From Planctomycetota bacterium (GTDB taxonomy: Bacteria; Planctomycetota; UBA1135; UBA2386), in contig JADJWQ010000002.1 of the NCBI GenBank assembly GCA_016716265.1, positions 395,001 to 459,000 of the forward strand: a stretch of DNA of 64,000 nt. Direction: 5' to 3'. A model generated the notes under the pieces. It had not been told where the DNA came from. It made no database searches and saw only the letters and a list, made by a program, of their open reading frames with translations. Positions 8,859-17,488 of the stretch are shown piece after piece; positions within the stretch are counted from its first letter, which is position 1, and each line of letters starts with the position of its first letter. The translations under genes and the position numbers were made by a program.

Positions 8859-10967
8859 TCACGTATCGGGAAGCTGCAGATGGAGCTCGCAGGACTCCTC
8901 GTTCGCGGCGAGCCGGAACTCCTGTTTCGACCGCTCGCGGTCGGCGACCTGCAGCAGGGGCCCCGGGAGCTTGATCCGGCATGCCTCCGCCACGTAGTCG
9001 CCCGGCGGCAGCCGCACCGGCAGCGCGAAGCGGCCGTCGGGGTCGGTGACCGCCTCGAACCAGATCGGCGGCTCGTCGCCGCGCAGCGGCTGGGCCGCGG
9101 AGCGGACGATGACCCGGACCTGCCCGGCAGGCGCGCCGCCGACCGTGGCGGTGCCGTGCAGCAGGGTACCACGCTGCAGCCGGATCGGTCCGGTGGTCGT
9201 CACCGCGGTGTCCGTCACGCGCAGAGCGGCGACGTGCGCGTCGGCGTGATCGGGGTGCGACACGCGCAGCCGGTAGCTGGCGGCGGTCAGCGTCCCGATC
9301 CGGAACCGCCCGTCGGCGCCGGTCGTGGCGCCGGCGCGCGTGGCGCGGTGGACGACCAGGTCCTGGAAGGCGCGGGCGAACGGCGTGTCGAGGAACTCCC
9401 CCGGGAGCGCCTCGACGCGCGCGCCCGACAGCGCGCGGCCAGCCGCGTCCAGCACGCGGCCGTCGAGCGCGCCGCCGTGCGTCATCCGCACCTCGATCGT
9501 CTGCGGGGCCACGCCGGCGGCGTCGGCCTCGACCACGAACGGCGCCGAGAACGTGTCGGCGTAGCCCGCGGCCCCGACCTGGAACACGTAGCGGCCGGGC
9601 GCCACCCCGCCGTAGAGCAGCGTGCCGTCGGGCGCCAGGTCGCGGTCGCGGACCCGCGCGACCCGGGCGGTCGGCACGGTGCCGTAGCTCTCGTCGCTGC
9701 CGTGCCACGCGCGCAGCACGACGTCGTAGCGCTCGAGCGGTGCGCCGTCGCCGAGCGCGCGGATCGCGACGACCGGCAGCGGGGCGAGCTGCACGTCGAC
9801 GTCGGTCGCGCCGGCCGGCACCGGCGTCCGCTCGGCCGGTGCATGGTCCGTGGCGGTCACCGCGAGCTGCCAGTCGGCGTCGATCAGGCCGATCAGCCGG
9901 AAGTGTCCGTCGGGGTCGCTCAGCGCCGTCGCGCCCGCAGCGACGCGCTCGCCGATCGCGCGCGCCTCGACGCGCGCCCCGTCGAGCGGTCGGCCGGCGG
10001 TCGAGCGCACGGTGCCGGTGATCACGAAGCCGCGCGGCAGCTCGAGGTCGCAGCGGTTGTCCTGGCCGGGTGCGATCGTCAGGCCGCTGCGCTGCACGCG
10101 GGCGAAGCCGTCGGCGACCGCCGTCAACCGCACGATGCCCGGGCCGACGTTGGTGATGCGGTAGTAGCCGGCGGCGTCGCTGCGCGCGGTCAGCGCGCCC
10201 GCGCCACCCGAGGTCGGGGTCAGGGTCGGCACGACGCCGGCCGGTTCGGCGACCACCAGCGCGTCCGGGATCGGGAAGTCGCTGCGACCCTGGATCGTGA
10301 CGCGGCCGACCAGCTCGAGGCCGGGCGGCAGGTCGATGTCGCCGATGTCGATCCACGCGCCGGTGCCCAGCTGCAGGCCGCCGAGCAGCCGCTCCGCGAA
10401 GCGGGGGTGGGTCACGCGCAGCTCGAAGTCGGCGCGCAGCCCGCCGACCAGATCGCGCACCGGGATCCGGAAGCGGCCGTCGGCGGCAGAGGTCGCACGC
10501 GCGACGGGCGGCACCAGGACACCGCGCGACGCGAGCAGCGCGGTGGTCAGCAGGCCGCGGCCCGGGCCCTCGACCAGCAGCAGCACGGCGCCGTCGACCG
10601 GCGCGCCGGTGCTGTCGACCACGCGACCGGTCAGGCCCTGCGGGGCGTCACGGTCGCCGGCGGCCGTGCCCGGCTCCGTGAACGACGGTGCGGCGCGGCG
10701 GTCGGCGGTGGTCGGCTGCGCGCCGTCGCGTGGCCCGCTGGGCATCGGCCCAGGTTCCCTGGCGTCGGCGGCCGTGTCGGTCGGGGCCGCGCCCGCAGGC
10801 AGCGGATCACTCGGGCGCGCGCGGCCCGGTCCCCCGAACCGCGCGACCAGCGCGATCGCCGCCAGGCCGCAGAGCGCCAGCGCCAGCAGGGCGCGGCGGC
10901 GCAGCGGCGAGCCGCGCTGCGGTCCGGTGTGTGGCTGGCTCGGCTCGGTCGGGTGGTCGTCGATCAT
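8859..10967 (-). CDS. Membrane-anchored carboxypeptidase-regulatory-like domain protein (paralogue 2)
   Basis: A 702-residue protein with a short cytoplasmic N-terminus (MIDDHPTEPSQPHTG...), one transmembrane segment (ALLALALCGLAAIALVARF, ~residues 26-44), a Pro/Ala/Thr-rich linker, then about five carboxypeptidase-regulatory-like domains (LTGRVVDSTGAPVDGAVLL, ITGTVRSTAGRPLDGARVE, LDGRVLDAAGRALSGARVE). Its domain order and its last ~200 residues parallel the next gene downstream (RLQRGTLLHGTATVGGAPAG against LQRGTLVYGTVLVDGAPAA), showing tandem duplication. It starts 13 bases after its upstream neighbour's stop. Surface or envelope scaffold function is inferred only. Confidence 0.75.
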   Translation of the reverse strand: MIDDHPTEPSQPHTGPQRGSPLRRRALLALALCGLAAIALVARFGGPGRARPSDPLPAGAAPTDTAADAREPGPMPSGPRDGAQPTTADRRAAPSFTEPGTAAGDRDAPQGLTGRVVDSTGAPVDGAVLLLVEGPGRGLLTTALLASRGVLVPPVARATSAADGRFRIPVRDLVGGLRADFELRVTHPRFAERLLGGLQLGTGAWIDIGDIDLPPGLELVGRVTIQGRSDFPIPDALVVAEPAGVVPTLTPTSGGAGALTARSDAAGYYRITNVGPGIVRLTAVADGFARVQRSGLTIAPGQDNRCDLELPRGFVITGTVRSTAGRPLDGARVEARAIGERVAAGATALSDPDGHFRLIGLIDADWQLAVTATDHAPAERTPVPAGATDVDVQLAPLPVVAIRALGDGAPLERYDVVLRAWHGSDESYGTVPTARVARVRDRDLAPDGTLLYGGVAPGRYVFQVGAAGYADTFSAPFVVEADAAGVAPQTIEVRMTHGGALDGRVLDAAGRALSGARVEALPGEFLDTPFARAFQDLVVHRATRAGATTGADGRFRIGTLTAASYRLRVSHPDHADAHVAALRVTDTAVTTTGPIRLQRGTLLHGTATVGGAPAGQVRVIVRSAAQPLRGDEPPIWFEAVTDPDGRFALPVRLPPGDYVAEACRIKLPGPLLQVADRERSKQEFRLAANEESCELHLQLPDT

Positions 10968-10980
10968 CGCGGTCGGGACC

Positions 10981-12903
10981 TCATCGGAGCACGAGGCGGA
11001 GCGGGGCCAGCGAATCGGTGCGCAGCTCGACGCGCACCACGGCGGGGCGCAGCTCCTGGCCGGCCGGCGCGGCCAGCGGCGGAGCGACGGCGCGCACGGT
11101 GTAGCCGAACGGACCGAGCCCGCCGATCGCGAAGCGGCCGTCCCGGCCGGCTATCGCGCGGCCGAACACCGGCGTCGGGCCGCCGGGCTCGACGCCCGCG
11201 GGGATCAGCGGCTCGGCGACCACGTCGGCGCCCGCGACCGGCGCGCCGCTCGCGTCGCACACCTCGCCGCGCAGCGTCCGCGCCGGCGGCAGCCGCAGCG
11301 CGCCGATCCTCGCGAGCCCGGCGGAGGCGGTGACCGGGGCCGTCAGCAGCGTCGCGCGGTCCGGTGCCGACACGCACAGACGGACCCGTGCGTCCGGCGC
11401 GACCGGCAGTGGCAGGGCGAACGTGCCGTCGGGCTGGCAGCGCGTGGCGGCGGCGGGCGGATCGAGCGGACCGCGGGCGGCCTGCGCCAGCAGGTCGGCG
11501 AAGCTCGTCCCGTCGAGGTTGCCGTCGACCATCTCGATCACCGCGCTGGCGAGCGGCGTCCCGGATTCGTCGGTCACGACGCCCTGCGCCACCGGTCCCG
11601 GCTCCAGCCGCAGCTCCAGCTGCGGTCCGGCAGGCGGGCCGGAGCCGCAGTCGAGCGGCCCGGTCCACAGCGGCGCGCAGCGCTCGGACGTGACCAGGAG
11701 CCGCGTTCTTCCCGGTGGCAGGCCGTCGAGGCGGAAGGCGCCTTGCGCGTCGCTGCGCGCGTCGCGCAGCGGCGGTGCCGGGCTGCCGGGCTCGCCGACC
11801 GCCCGCACCCGGGCGGCGGCGACCGGCCGGCCGGTCACCGCGTCGAGCAGTCGCCCTTCGAGCGTCGCTCCGGCCGGCTGCTCGATGCGCAGCGGTGTGC
11901 GCGCCGGGACGTCGATGCGCAGCTCGACCGACGCGCGCCCCGGGGTCGTCACGCACAACGCGTGCGGGCCGGCGGCGAGCCCCTCGATGCGGAAGCGGCC
12001 GAGCGCATCGGTGGTGCCGGCCTGCGCGCAACCGCCAGCCACGGCGGGGCTCGCGGCCAGCACGGCGCCGGCGACCGGCAGGCCGGCGGGGGTGACGACC
12101 TCGCCCTGCAGCGCGTGGCCGACCGCGAGCTCCACGCGCGTGCGCCGCGGGCGGTCGGCGGCCACCGCCGGCGGGACCGTCACCTCGGCGGTGGCGAAGC
12201 CGGCCGCCGCCACCGTGATGCGCAGCGCGGTCGGTGGCACGCCGTGCAGCTCGGCGCGACCGTCGCGGTCGGTGATCGCGATCCGCTCGAGGCGGGCGCG
12301 GGCCAGGGGGCCGAGGCGCGGGTCGAGCAACGCCGGCTGCGTCCGCACGCGCGCGTTGGCGACGCCGCGGCGGTCGCCGGCGGCGTACACGGTGACGCCG
12401 AGGCCGACCGACGAGCGCAGCTCGAGGTCGCCGAGCTCCGCGCCGCGCTCGGTGTCCGCGTCGAGCAGGAGCAACCGCGGGGGGAACTGCGGGTGGTCGA
12501 GCACCAGCGCGAACGCCGTGGCGGGTGGCCGGTCGAGCGCGAAGCGCCCGTCGACCGGCGTGCGCGTGGCGGCGGCGGGTCGCTCGGCTGCGGGCGTGCG
12601 CGTGAGCCAGCCGGCGGGCCGGAGCGCTTCGGCCAGCACCAGACAGCCGGCCAGCGGCCGGCGGGAATCGTCGACGACGCGGGCGCACAGTCCCGGTGCC
12701 GCGGGCGCCGCTGTCGGTGCACCCGGCGGCCGTGTCGAATCGGACGTCGCGGTCGCCGGAACCTCGGCAGCCCCGCTGCGCGACGGCTCGCCATGTCGAT
12801 AGGGGGCGCTCCCCGCGCGGCCGAGCCAGACGCCGAGCAGCACCGCGAGGGTGAGCGCCACCCCGCGCGACACCGCGAGCCTCGCGCGCGCTCCGCGCGT
12901 CAC
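10981..12903 (-). CDS. Membrane-anchored carboxypeptidase-regulatory-like domain protein (paralogue 1)
   Basis: A 640-residue protein. The start is set at GTG 12903: it overlaps the upstream stop as GTGA, is preceded by GGAGG at good spacing, and leads into a signal anchor (GVALTLAVLLGVWLGRAG). Several carboxypeptidase-regulatory-like domains follow (LQGEVVTPAGLPVAGAVLA, LEGRLLDAVTGRPVAAARV, LRGEVCDASGAPVAGADVV), each with a GRFxIxGL-type strand. It is the most divergent of the three tandem paralogues. Coupling to a BFD-type ferredoxin gene through a 4-base overlap is unusual and gives no obvious functional clue. Confidence 0.72.
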   Translation of the reverse strand: MTRGARARLAVSRGVALTLAVLLGVWLGRAGSAPYRHGEPSRSGAAEVPATATSDSTRPPGAPTAAPAAPGLCARVVDDSRRPLAGCLVLAEALRPAGWLTRTPAAERPAAATRTPVDGRFALDRPPATAFALVLDHPQFPPRLLLLDADTERGAELGDLELRSSVGLGVTVYAAGDRRGVANARVRTQPALLDPRLGPLARARLERIAITDRDGRAELHGVPPTALRITVAAAGFATAEVTVPPAVAADRPRRTRVELAVGHALQGEVVTPAGLPVAGAVLAASPAVAGGCAQAGTTDALGRFRIEGLAAGPHALCVTTPGRASVELRIDVPARTPLRIEQPAGATLEGRLLDAVTGRPVAAARVRAVGEPGSPAPPLRDARSDAQGAFRLDGLPPGRTRLLVTSERCAPLWTGPLDCGSGPPAGPQLELRLEPGPVAQGVVTDESGTPLASAVIEMVDGNLDGTSFADLLAQAARGPLDPPAAATRCQPDGTFALPLPVAPDARVRLCVSAPDRATLLTAPVTASAGLARIGALRLPPARTLRGEVCDASGAPVAGADVVAEPLIPAGVEPGGPTPVFGRAIAGRDGRFAIGGLGPFGYTVRAVAPPLAAPAGQELRPAVVRVELRTDSLAPLRLVLR

Positions 12904-13160
12904 GACGGTGCCTCCCCGCGTCCGCTCGCGGCCGGCGCGGCCCGCTCCGCGGCGCGGGCGAGCTCGTCGGCGAGCAGCTGCTCGATGTCGAACCGACAGG
13001 TTCCACAGCCGGTCGTCGCACCGGTACGGTCGGCGACCGCGTCGACGTCGCCCGCACCGGCGCGGATCGCCGCCCGGATCGCCGCCTCGTCCACATCGCG
13101 GCAGTAGCAGATGCGCGGGCTCGGTCGGTGCGCCGCGGTCGCTGGCGGGGATCCGGTCAT
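12900..13160 (-). CDS. BFD-like [2Fe-2S]-binding protein
   Basis: A small protein of 86 residues with the bacterioferritin-associated-ferredoxin fold: CYC near residue 18 (RICYCRDVDEAAIRAAI) and CGTC about 34 residues later (TGATTGCGTCRFDIEQLL). The four Cys pattern C-x-C ... C-x2-C binds a [2Fe-2S] cluster. The start at ATG 13160 has GGAG six bases upstream; an earlier in-frame ATG at 13214 would add an unconserved Arg-rich leader. Its role may be iron release from bacterioferritin or electron transfer. Its partner genes here are envelope proteins, so the physiological partner is unclear. Confidence 0.8.
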   Translation of the reverse strand: MTGSPPATAAHRPSPRICYCRDVDEAAIRAAIRAGAGDVDAVADRTGATTGCGTCRFDIEQLLADELARAAERAAPAASGRGEAPS

Positions 13161-13235
13161 CGGCGCTCCATCGTGCCGCGGACGGCCGGCGGGCAGAAGC
13201 GTCGAGGCCCGCACGGATGCGGAGCGGCAGCGCGC

Positions 13236-13241
13236 TATGCT
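13236..13241 (+). promoter_or_regulatory. -10-like hexamer TATGCT
   Basis: TATGCT lies 26 bases before the ATG at 13268, in the short divergent gap (13161-13267) between the BFD-like gene and the formate-tetrahydrofolate-ligase-like gene. It fits the TANNNT pattern seen elsewhere in the window; no convincing -35 element is seen. Confidence 0.4.
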
Positions 13242-13267
13242 GCGCGCGGCGGTCTCGCAGAGGTCCG

Positions 13268-14635
13268 ATGGCAGTCACCGGGACAGATCGGCACGGCGCC
13301 GGCGCCGCGGTCGTCGGCGTCGAGCAGTTCGCGCGGCGACTCGGGCTCCGCGACGACGACCTCGACCGGACGCCGCACGGCGTGGCGATCGCGCTCGGCG
13401 GTGGCGCCGGGGCGGCGGTCTGCGCGGCTGCGGTGCGCCCTGGCCTCGCCGAGCGCGAGCCGCCCCGTGACCGACCTCGCCGCGTGCTCGTGTGCTCGCC
13501 GGAGCCCGGCTCGCGCAGCGATCTCGCGACCCTGTGCACTGCGGTGGCCCTCGAGCGCGCCGCGGGTCGCCCCGCGCTCGCCGTGCTGGGCGGGACCGCC
13601 GTGCAGCCGAGCGCTGCGCCGTGGGCAGCGGTCGTCGAGCGCTGCGCGCGGCGCGACGCGCGGCATGGCGACGACGGGCGCCTCGCCGCGGAGCTCGGTG
13701 CGACGCTCGCGCTCGCGACCGGGACGGCCGATCTGCGCGCGCGGCTGGCAGCCCGGTTCGGCAGCGGTGGCGAGCTCGACCCGATCGGGGTGCCGGCGGT
13801 CGGCGTCGGGCTCGAGGCGGCCTGTTCGCCGTGGCTCTCGAGCTGTGGGCCGACCGCCGCACCTGCACTCGTGCACGTCGGCGGCGATCCCGCGCGCGGC
13901 TTCGGCTCGCCGTCGACGATCGCGGTGCAGATCGCCGCGCGCTGCGCGGACCTGGCGACGCTCGAGGTGCAGGGCGAGCCGGCGCTCGGCCTGGCGAAGT
14001 ACTGCGATCTGCGCGCGCGGGCCGACGCCGGTCTGCGCCCGCACGCAGCCGTGCTGGCAGTGTCGCTCGCGCGGCTGACGACCCGGGACCCGGCGCTCGT
14101 GCGCTGGGTCGAGACCGTGCGCCTGTTCGGGCTGCCGGTCGTGCTCGCGCTGGTCGATGCCGGGGACGGGGCCGCGGAGCCGCCGGACCTGCGCGAACTC
14201 GCGGTCGGGCTCGGTGCCGTCACGGCGGTGCCGATCCCGGTGACGGGGCGCGCTCCGCCGCGTCTCGGAGCCGCGCTGCTCGACGCGATGGAGCTGGGCG
14301 TCGAGACGTTCCGTTTCGCGACGCCGGGGCGCGCACCGCTCGACGAGCGACTCCGGTCCTATGTGATCCGCGTGCACCGCGCGACGCAGGTGCTGTGGGC
14401 GGACGCGGCGCTGCGCGACCTCGCGGTCCTGCGCGCGGAGGGCGTAGCGGGGACGGATGGTGACCTCGCTGCGGTGTGCGTGGACTGGCCCGCCGACCAG
14501 CCGGTCGCGGACGGCGAGCCGGATGGTCAGCGGGCGGTGTGCGTCGAGCGCCTGCGACGGTGGACCGGTGCGGGTCTCGTGTCCGCGGAGCTGCGTCCCG
14601 TCGCTGCGACCGTCAGCGCGCGTCGCGGAACGTGA
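13268..14635 (+). CDS. Degenerate formate-tetrahydrofolate ligase homologue (no P-loop)
   Basis: A 455-residue relative of formate-THF ligase (normally ~555). Blocks recalled from the family line up in order: an N-terminal helix (GVEQFARRLGLRDDDLDR, compared with LARGLGIQEDEVELYG), LAAELGATLALATGTADL, APALVHVGGDPARGFGSPS (HGGPFANIAHGCNS in active enzymes), GEPALGLAKYCDLRAR (GADLGAEKFYDVKCR), then LVRWVETVRLFGLPVVLALVD (HIENIGKFGVPAVVAIN). The ATP-binding PTPAGEGKTTT is replaced by SPEPGSRSDLA, about 70 residues after it are missing, and the C-terminus is shortened. It is therefore unlikely to ligate formate; a pseudoenzyme or new function is inferred. Its 3' end overlaps pelG convergently by 23 bases. 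Confidence 0.62.
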   Translation: MAVTGTDRHGAGAAVVGVEQFARRLGLRDDDLDRTPHGVAIALGGGAGAAVCAAAVRPGLAEREPPRDRPRRVLVCSPEPGSRSDLATLCTAVALERAAGRPALAVLGGTAVQPSAAPWAAVVERCARRDARHGDDGRLAAELGATLALATGTADLRARLAARFGSGGELDPIGVPAVGVGLEAACSPWLSSCGPTAAPALVHVGGDPARGFGSPSTIAVQIAARCADLATLEVQGEPALGLAKYCDLRARADAGLRPHAAVLAVSLARLTTRDPALVRWVETVRLFGLPVVLALVDAGDGAAEPPDLRELAVGLGAVTAVPIPVTGRAPPRLGAALLDAMELGVETFRFATPGRAPLDERLRSYVIRVHRATQVLWADAALRDLAVLRAEGVAGTDGDLAAVCVDWPADQPVADGEPDGQRAVCVERLRRWTGAGLVSAELRPVAATVSARRGT

Positions 14636-15962
14636 GGTACTCGAGGTTCGCGAGCGCCCGCCCGAGGCGCTGCAGCGCGAACACCAGGGCGACGAGCGCC
14701 GCCACCGCATACCCGAAGCCGTAGGCGGCGAGCCCCACCCGCGCCGCGGTGGCCGCACCGGCGACATTGGCGGTGAGGAACAGCAGCGACGTGAGCAACG
14801 CGTCGCGGCGACGATCGAAGTACAGCAGCACGAGCAGCGTGACGAGCAACCCGACGTGCAGCAGTGCACCCACGCACATCGGCCGTAGCACGTCGACGGC
14901 GCTCGGCGGCAGGCCGAGACCCGCGACGATACGCGGCGCGAACACGATGCACGCGAGCGTGACGAGGCTCTGCGTCTTCAGCAGTCGTGCGGCGCCGTGG
15001 CGCAGGCTGGTGACCATGTCGCCGCGACGTGCCTCGATGTCGGCGAGCGTCCGGCCGCTCAGCAACGCGCCGTAGTAGGCGCGGTACGACTCGTAGAACG
15101 CGGTCTCGAGGTGGATGACGTTCGCGGTCAGCGCCGGCAGCGTCGTCGTGTAGGCGAGGAATGCGCAGGTGTCGTAGAGCGGGTGGTTGCGCAGCAGGAC
15201 GCCTTCGCCGACGCCGTCGAACGACCACAGCACGATCTTGTCGGCCCAGATGGCGATCGCATAGACGAGTCCGGTCGCGACCAGCAGCGGGTAACGGCAC
15301 AGGGCACGGAGCGCGTCTGCGCTGCGGACCGTGGAGGCACGGGTGTCACCGAGGATCGCCGCGACGAGCAGCACGAGCGCGATCGCCTGGCCGGTGGCGT
15401 GGGCGAGCAGCCGCTCGGCAGTGTCCGCGTGTGATCCGAGCACGACCTGTGCGACGACCGAGAGCACGAGACCGCTGACGAATGCCCACAGGATGCGATC
15501 GTGGCGTCGCACGACGCCGAGCCACGACATGGCGGTCCATTGCAGGCCGACGATCACGGTCAACAGCACCTCGGCGACCGCCGTGCGCTGATCGAGATCG
15601 GATGCGACGCACAGGGCGGACGAGGTGAGCGCGAGCAGCGGTACCACGAGCGCGACGGTCGCGGCGAGACCGCTGAGTAGCCGATCGTGACGGTGCGCGT
15701 AGAGCTGGTCGGCGACGAAGCGGGTCGCGGCGGTCTGCAGGCCGCCGACCAGGATCAGGCTCCACGCGAACGCGGCGGTGACGAGGGCGCGGAACGCGCC
15801 GTCGTCGCCGGCGGGAGTGACGCCGAGCAGCAGCATCGTCGCGGTGGTCAGCACCCACGGGCCCGACGACACCATGCCGGCTGCGGCGAACGCGCGGAGC
15901 CCGGTCCACAGGCCAGGGTCGCGGCGGGTCAGGCGTCTCAGCTCGAAGCCAATGCCGGCCAT
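14613..15962 (-). CDS. pelG: PelG, Pel polysaccharide inner-membrane transporter
   Basis: A 449-residue polytopic membrane protein of the PelG/MATE-like flippase group, which exports Pel polysaccharide across the inner membrane with PelD-PelE-PelF. The N-terminus MAGIGFELRRL is a hallmark of PelG, and about 12 hydrophobic segments follow (for example AAGMVSSGPWVLTTATMLLL, YPLLVATGLVYAIAIWADKI). Family-typical phrases include IWADKIVLWSF and HLETAFYESYRAYY. It is the last gene of the pel operon; its start lies 25 bases inside the end of pelF. Confidence 0.92.
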   Translation of the reverse strand: MAGIGFELRRLTRRDPGLWTGLRAFAAAGMVSSGPWVLTTATMLLLGVTPAGDDGAFRALVTAAFAWSLILVGGLQTAATRFVADQLYAHRHDRLLSGLAATVALVVPLLALTSSALCVASDLDQRTAVAEVLLTVIVGLQWTAMSWLGVVRRHDRILWAFVSGLVLSVVAQVVLGSHADTAERLLAHATGQAIALVLLVAAILGDTRASTVRSADALRALCRYPLLVATGLVYAIAIWADKIVLWSFDGVGEGVLLRNHPLYDTCAFLAYTTTLPALTANVIHLETAFYESYRAYYGALLSGRTLADIEARRGDMVTSLRHGAARLLKTQSLVTLACIVFAPRIVAGLGLPPSAVDVLRPMCVGALLHVGLLVTLLVLLYFDRRRDALLTSLLFLTANVAGAATAARVGLAAYGFGYAVAALVALVFALQRLGRALANLEYLTFRDAR

Positions 15963-17488
15963 GCGGGCGCCTCCTCGCCGAGCTCCGTGTAGGTCGCACG
16001 GTAGGTGTCGATCATCTGGTCCTGGTCGTAGTAGCGCAGCACGCGTGCGTGCAGGCTGCGTCCGAACGTCGCGCGCAGCCCCGGATCGCGCGCCAGCCGG
16101 ATCACGGCGTCGGCGACCGCGCCGGGCGACGCGATCGGTGTCAATAGCCCGCCGGCGCCGAGCGCGCGGTCCTCCGGCAGGCGGCCCTCGAGCAGCTCGC
16201 GGCAGGAGCCGACGTCGGTGGCGACCACCGGCACCCCGACCGCGCCGGCTTCGAGGATCACGAGCGGCTGGGCTTCCGAGATGCTGGTGAGCACCAGCAC
16301 GTCGACGTCGGCGAGCTCGGCGCGCAGGTCCTTGCGGCCCTCGAAGCGGACGACGTCCGCGAGCCCGAGCTCGCGGGCGAGTTCGAGGCAGCTCGCGGCG
16401 TAGCCCGGATCCTCGTCGGTCGGACCGAGGATCCGGCACACGGTGCCGGGCACCGCGTCCGCCACGACGCGTGTCGCGGAGATCAGGCTGCGCACGTCCT
16501 TGATCGGCGTCACCCGGCCGGCGAACGCCATCGTGAACGGCGCGTTCCGCGGGCGCGCTGCGCGACGTCGCGCGGCGTCGATGAACCGGACCGGGTCGAC
16601 GCTGTTGGGCACGACGCGGATGCGCTCGGGGTCGGCGCCGTCGTGGACCTGCTCGTCCCCGTTGCGGCCGTACAGCGTGTAGATGCGCCGGCTGTTCGCG
16701 TAGCACGCGCGGCTCAGGCAGCGGAAGTGGCGATCCCAGGCGTCACGGAAGTACGGCGCGTGGATGTCGGGCAGGACGTCGATCGCGGCAGCGTCGCGGA
16801 TCCATTCGGCGGAGTGCACCTCGATACGGCGCTCCTTGGCGTAGATGCCGTGCTCCGTCAGCAGCACCGGGCGGCCGGTCCGCTGGTACGTCACCGCCGC
16901 GAGGGCGCCCGCATAGCCGGTGCAGCAGGTGTGGTACATGCGCGCCGGCGGGACGTCGATCGACACGGTCTTCAAGAGCGGCTCGAGCACGAAGCGCCAG
17001 TTCCAGACGTAGTCCAGGAAGCTCTGATCCGACGCCTCCGCGACGTATTGCTCGTGTATGCAGTTCCAATGCTCACGGCTGCGGATCAGGGCATCGATGA
17101 TGCCCGGCCGGCGCAGCTGTCCGGTGTGCGGCGCGAGTGGATCGAGCGCGTGGGACCGCTCGTCGATCAGCGCCGCGAGGAATCGCGCATACGATGCCCG
17201 CAGCGCGCGGCTCGGTGTGCGGAAGCCCGGCTGCATGGTCGGATCGGTCGGGTCCTTGAGCCAGGCCGTGCGCTGGACGACGACGTTGGACGGCACTTCG
17301 TAGACCGGCGTGCCGTGGCGGCTCGGATCCGCACCGATGTGCACGTAGCCGAAGCGGACGTCCGGCATCGCGCGGATCAGCTGGTGGACCCAGGACGACA
17401 CGCCGCCGGCGACGAACGGGTAGGTCCCCTCCAGCAGGAAGCAGACGTCGAGCGATGCCGTGGCCGCGCGGCGGCGGGAGCGCGTCAT
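15938..17488 (-). CDS. pelF: PelF, GT4 glycosyltransferase for Pel polysaccharide
   Basis: Cytoplasmic glycosyltransferase that polymerises the Pel exopolysaccharide from UDP-sugar. At 516 residues it is near the usual ~507. The PelF signature CFLLEGTYPFVAGGVSSWVH sits at the N-terminus. The GT-B C-terminal half shows FAGRVTPIKDVRSLI, the RILGPTDEDPGY loop, and the donor-binding EAQPLVILEAGAVGVPVVAT (E-x7-E). The start at ATG 17488 forms an ATGA overlap with pelE, so it is preferred to a longer Arg-rich extension. Confidence 0.93.
   Translation of the reverse strand: MTRSRRRAATASLDVCFLLEGTYPFVAGGVSSWVHQLIRAMPDVRFGYVHIGADPSRHGTPVYEVPSNVVVQRTAWLKDPTDPTMQPGFRTPSRALRASYARFLAALIDERSHALDPLAPHTGQLRRPGIIDALIRSREHWNCIHEQYVAEASDQSFLDYVWNWRFVLEPLLKTVSIDVPPARMYHTCCTGYAGALAAVTYQRTGRPVLLTEHGIYAKERRIEVHSAEWIRDAAAIDVLPDIHAPYFRDAWDRHFRCLSRACYANSRRIYTLYGRNGDEQVHDGADPERIRVVPNSVDPVRFIDAARRRAARPRNAPFTMAFAGRVTPIKDVRSLISATRVVADAVPGTVCRILGPTDEDPGYAASCLELARELGLADVVRFEGRKDLRAELADVDVLVLTSISEAQPLVILEAGAVGVPVVATDVGSCRELLEGRLPEDRALGAGGLLTPIASPGAVADAVIRLARDPGLRATFGRSLHARVLRYYDQDQMIDTYRATYTELGEEAPAWPALASS

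Noticed and set aside
13268..14635. Active formate-tetrahydrofolate ligase
   Set aside because: The ATP-binding P-loop is absent and a block of ~70 residues is missing, so catalysis by the family mechanism is unlikely.
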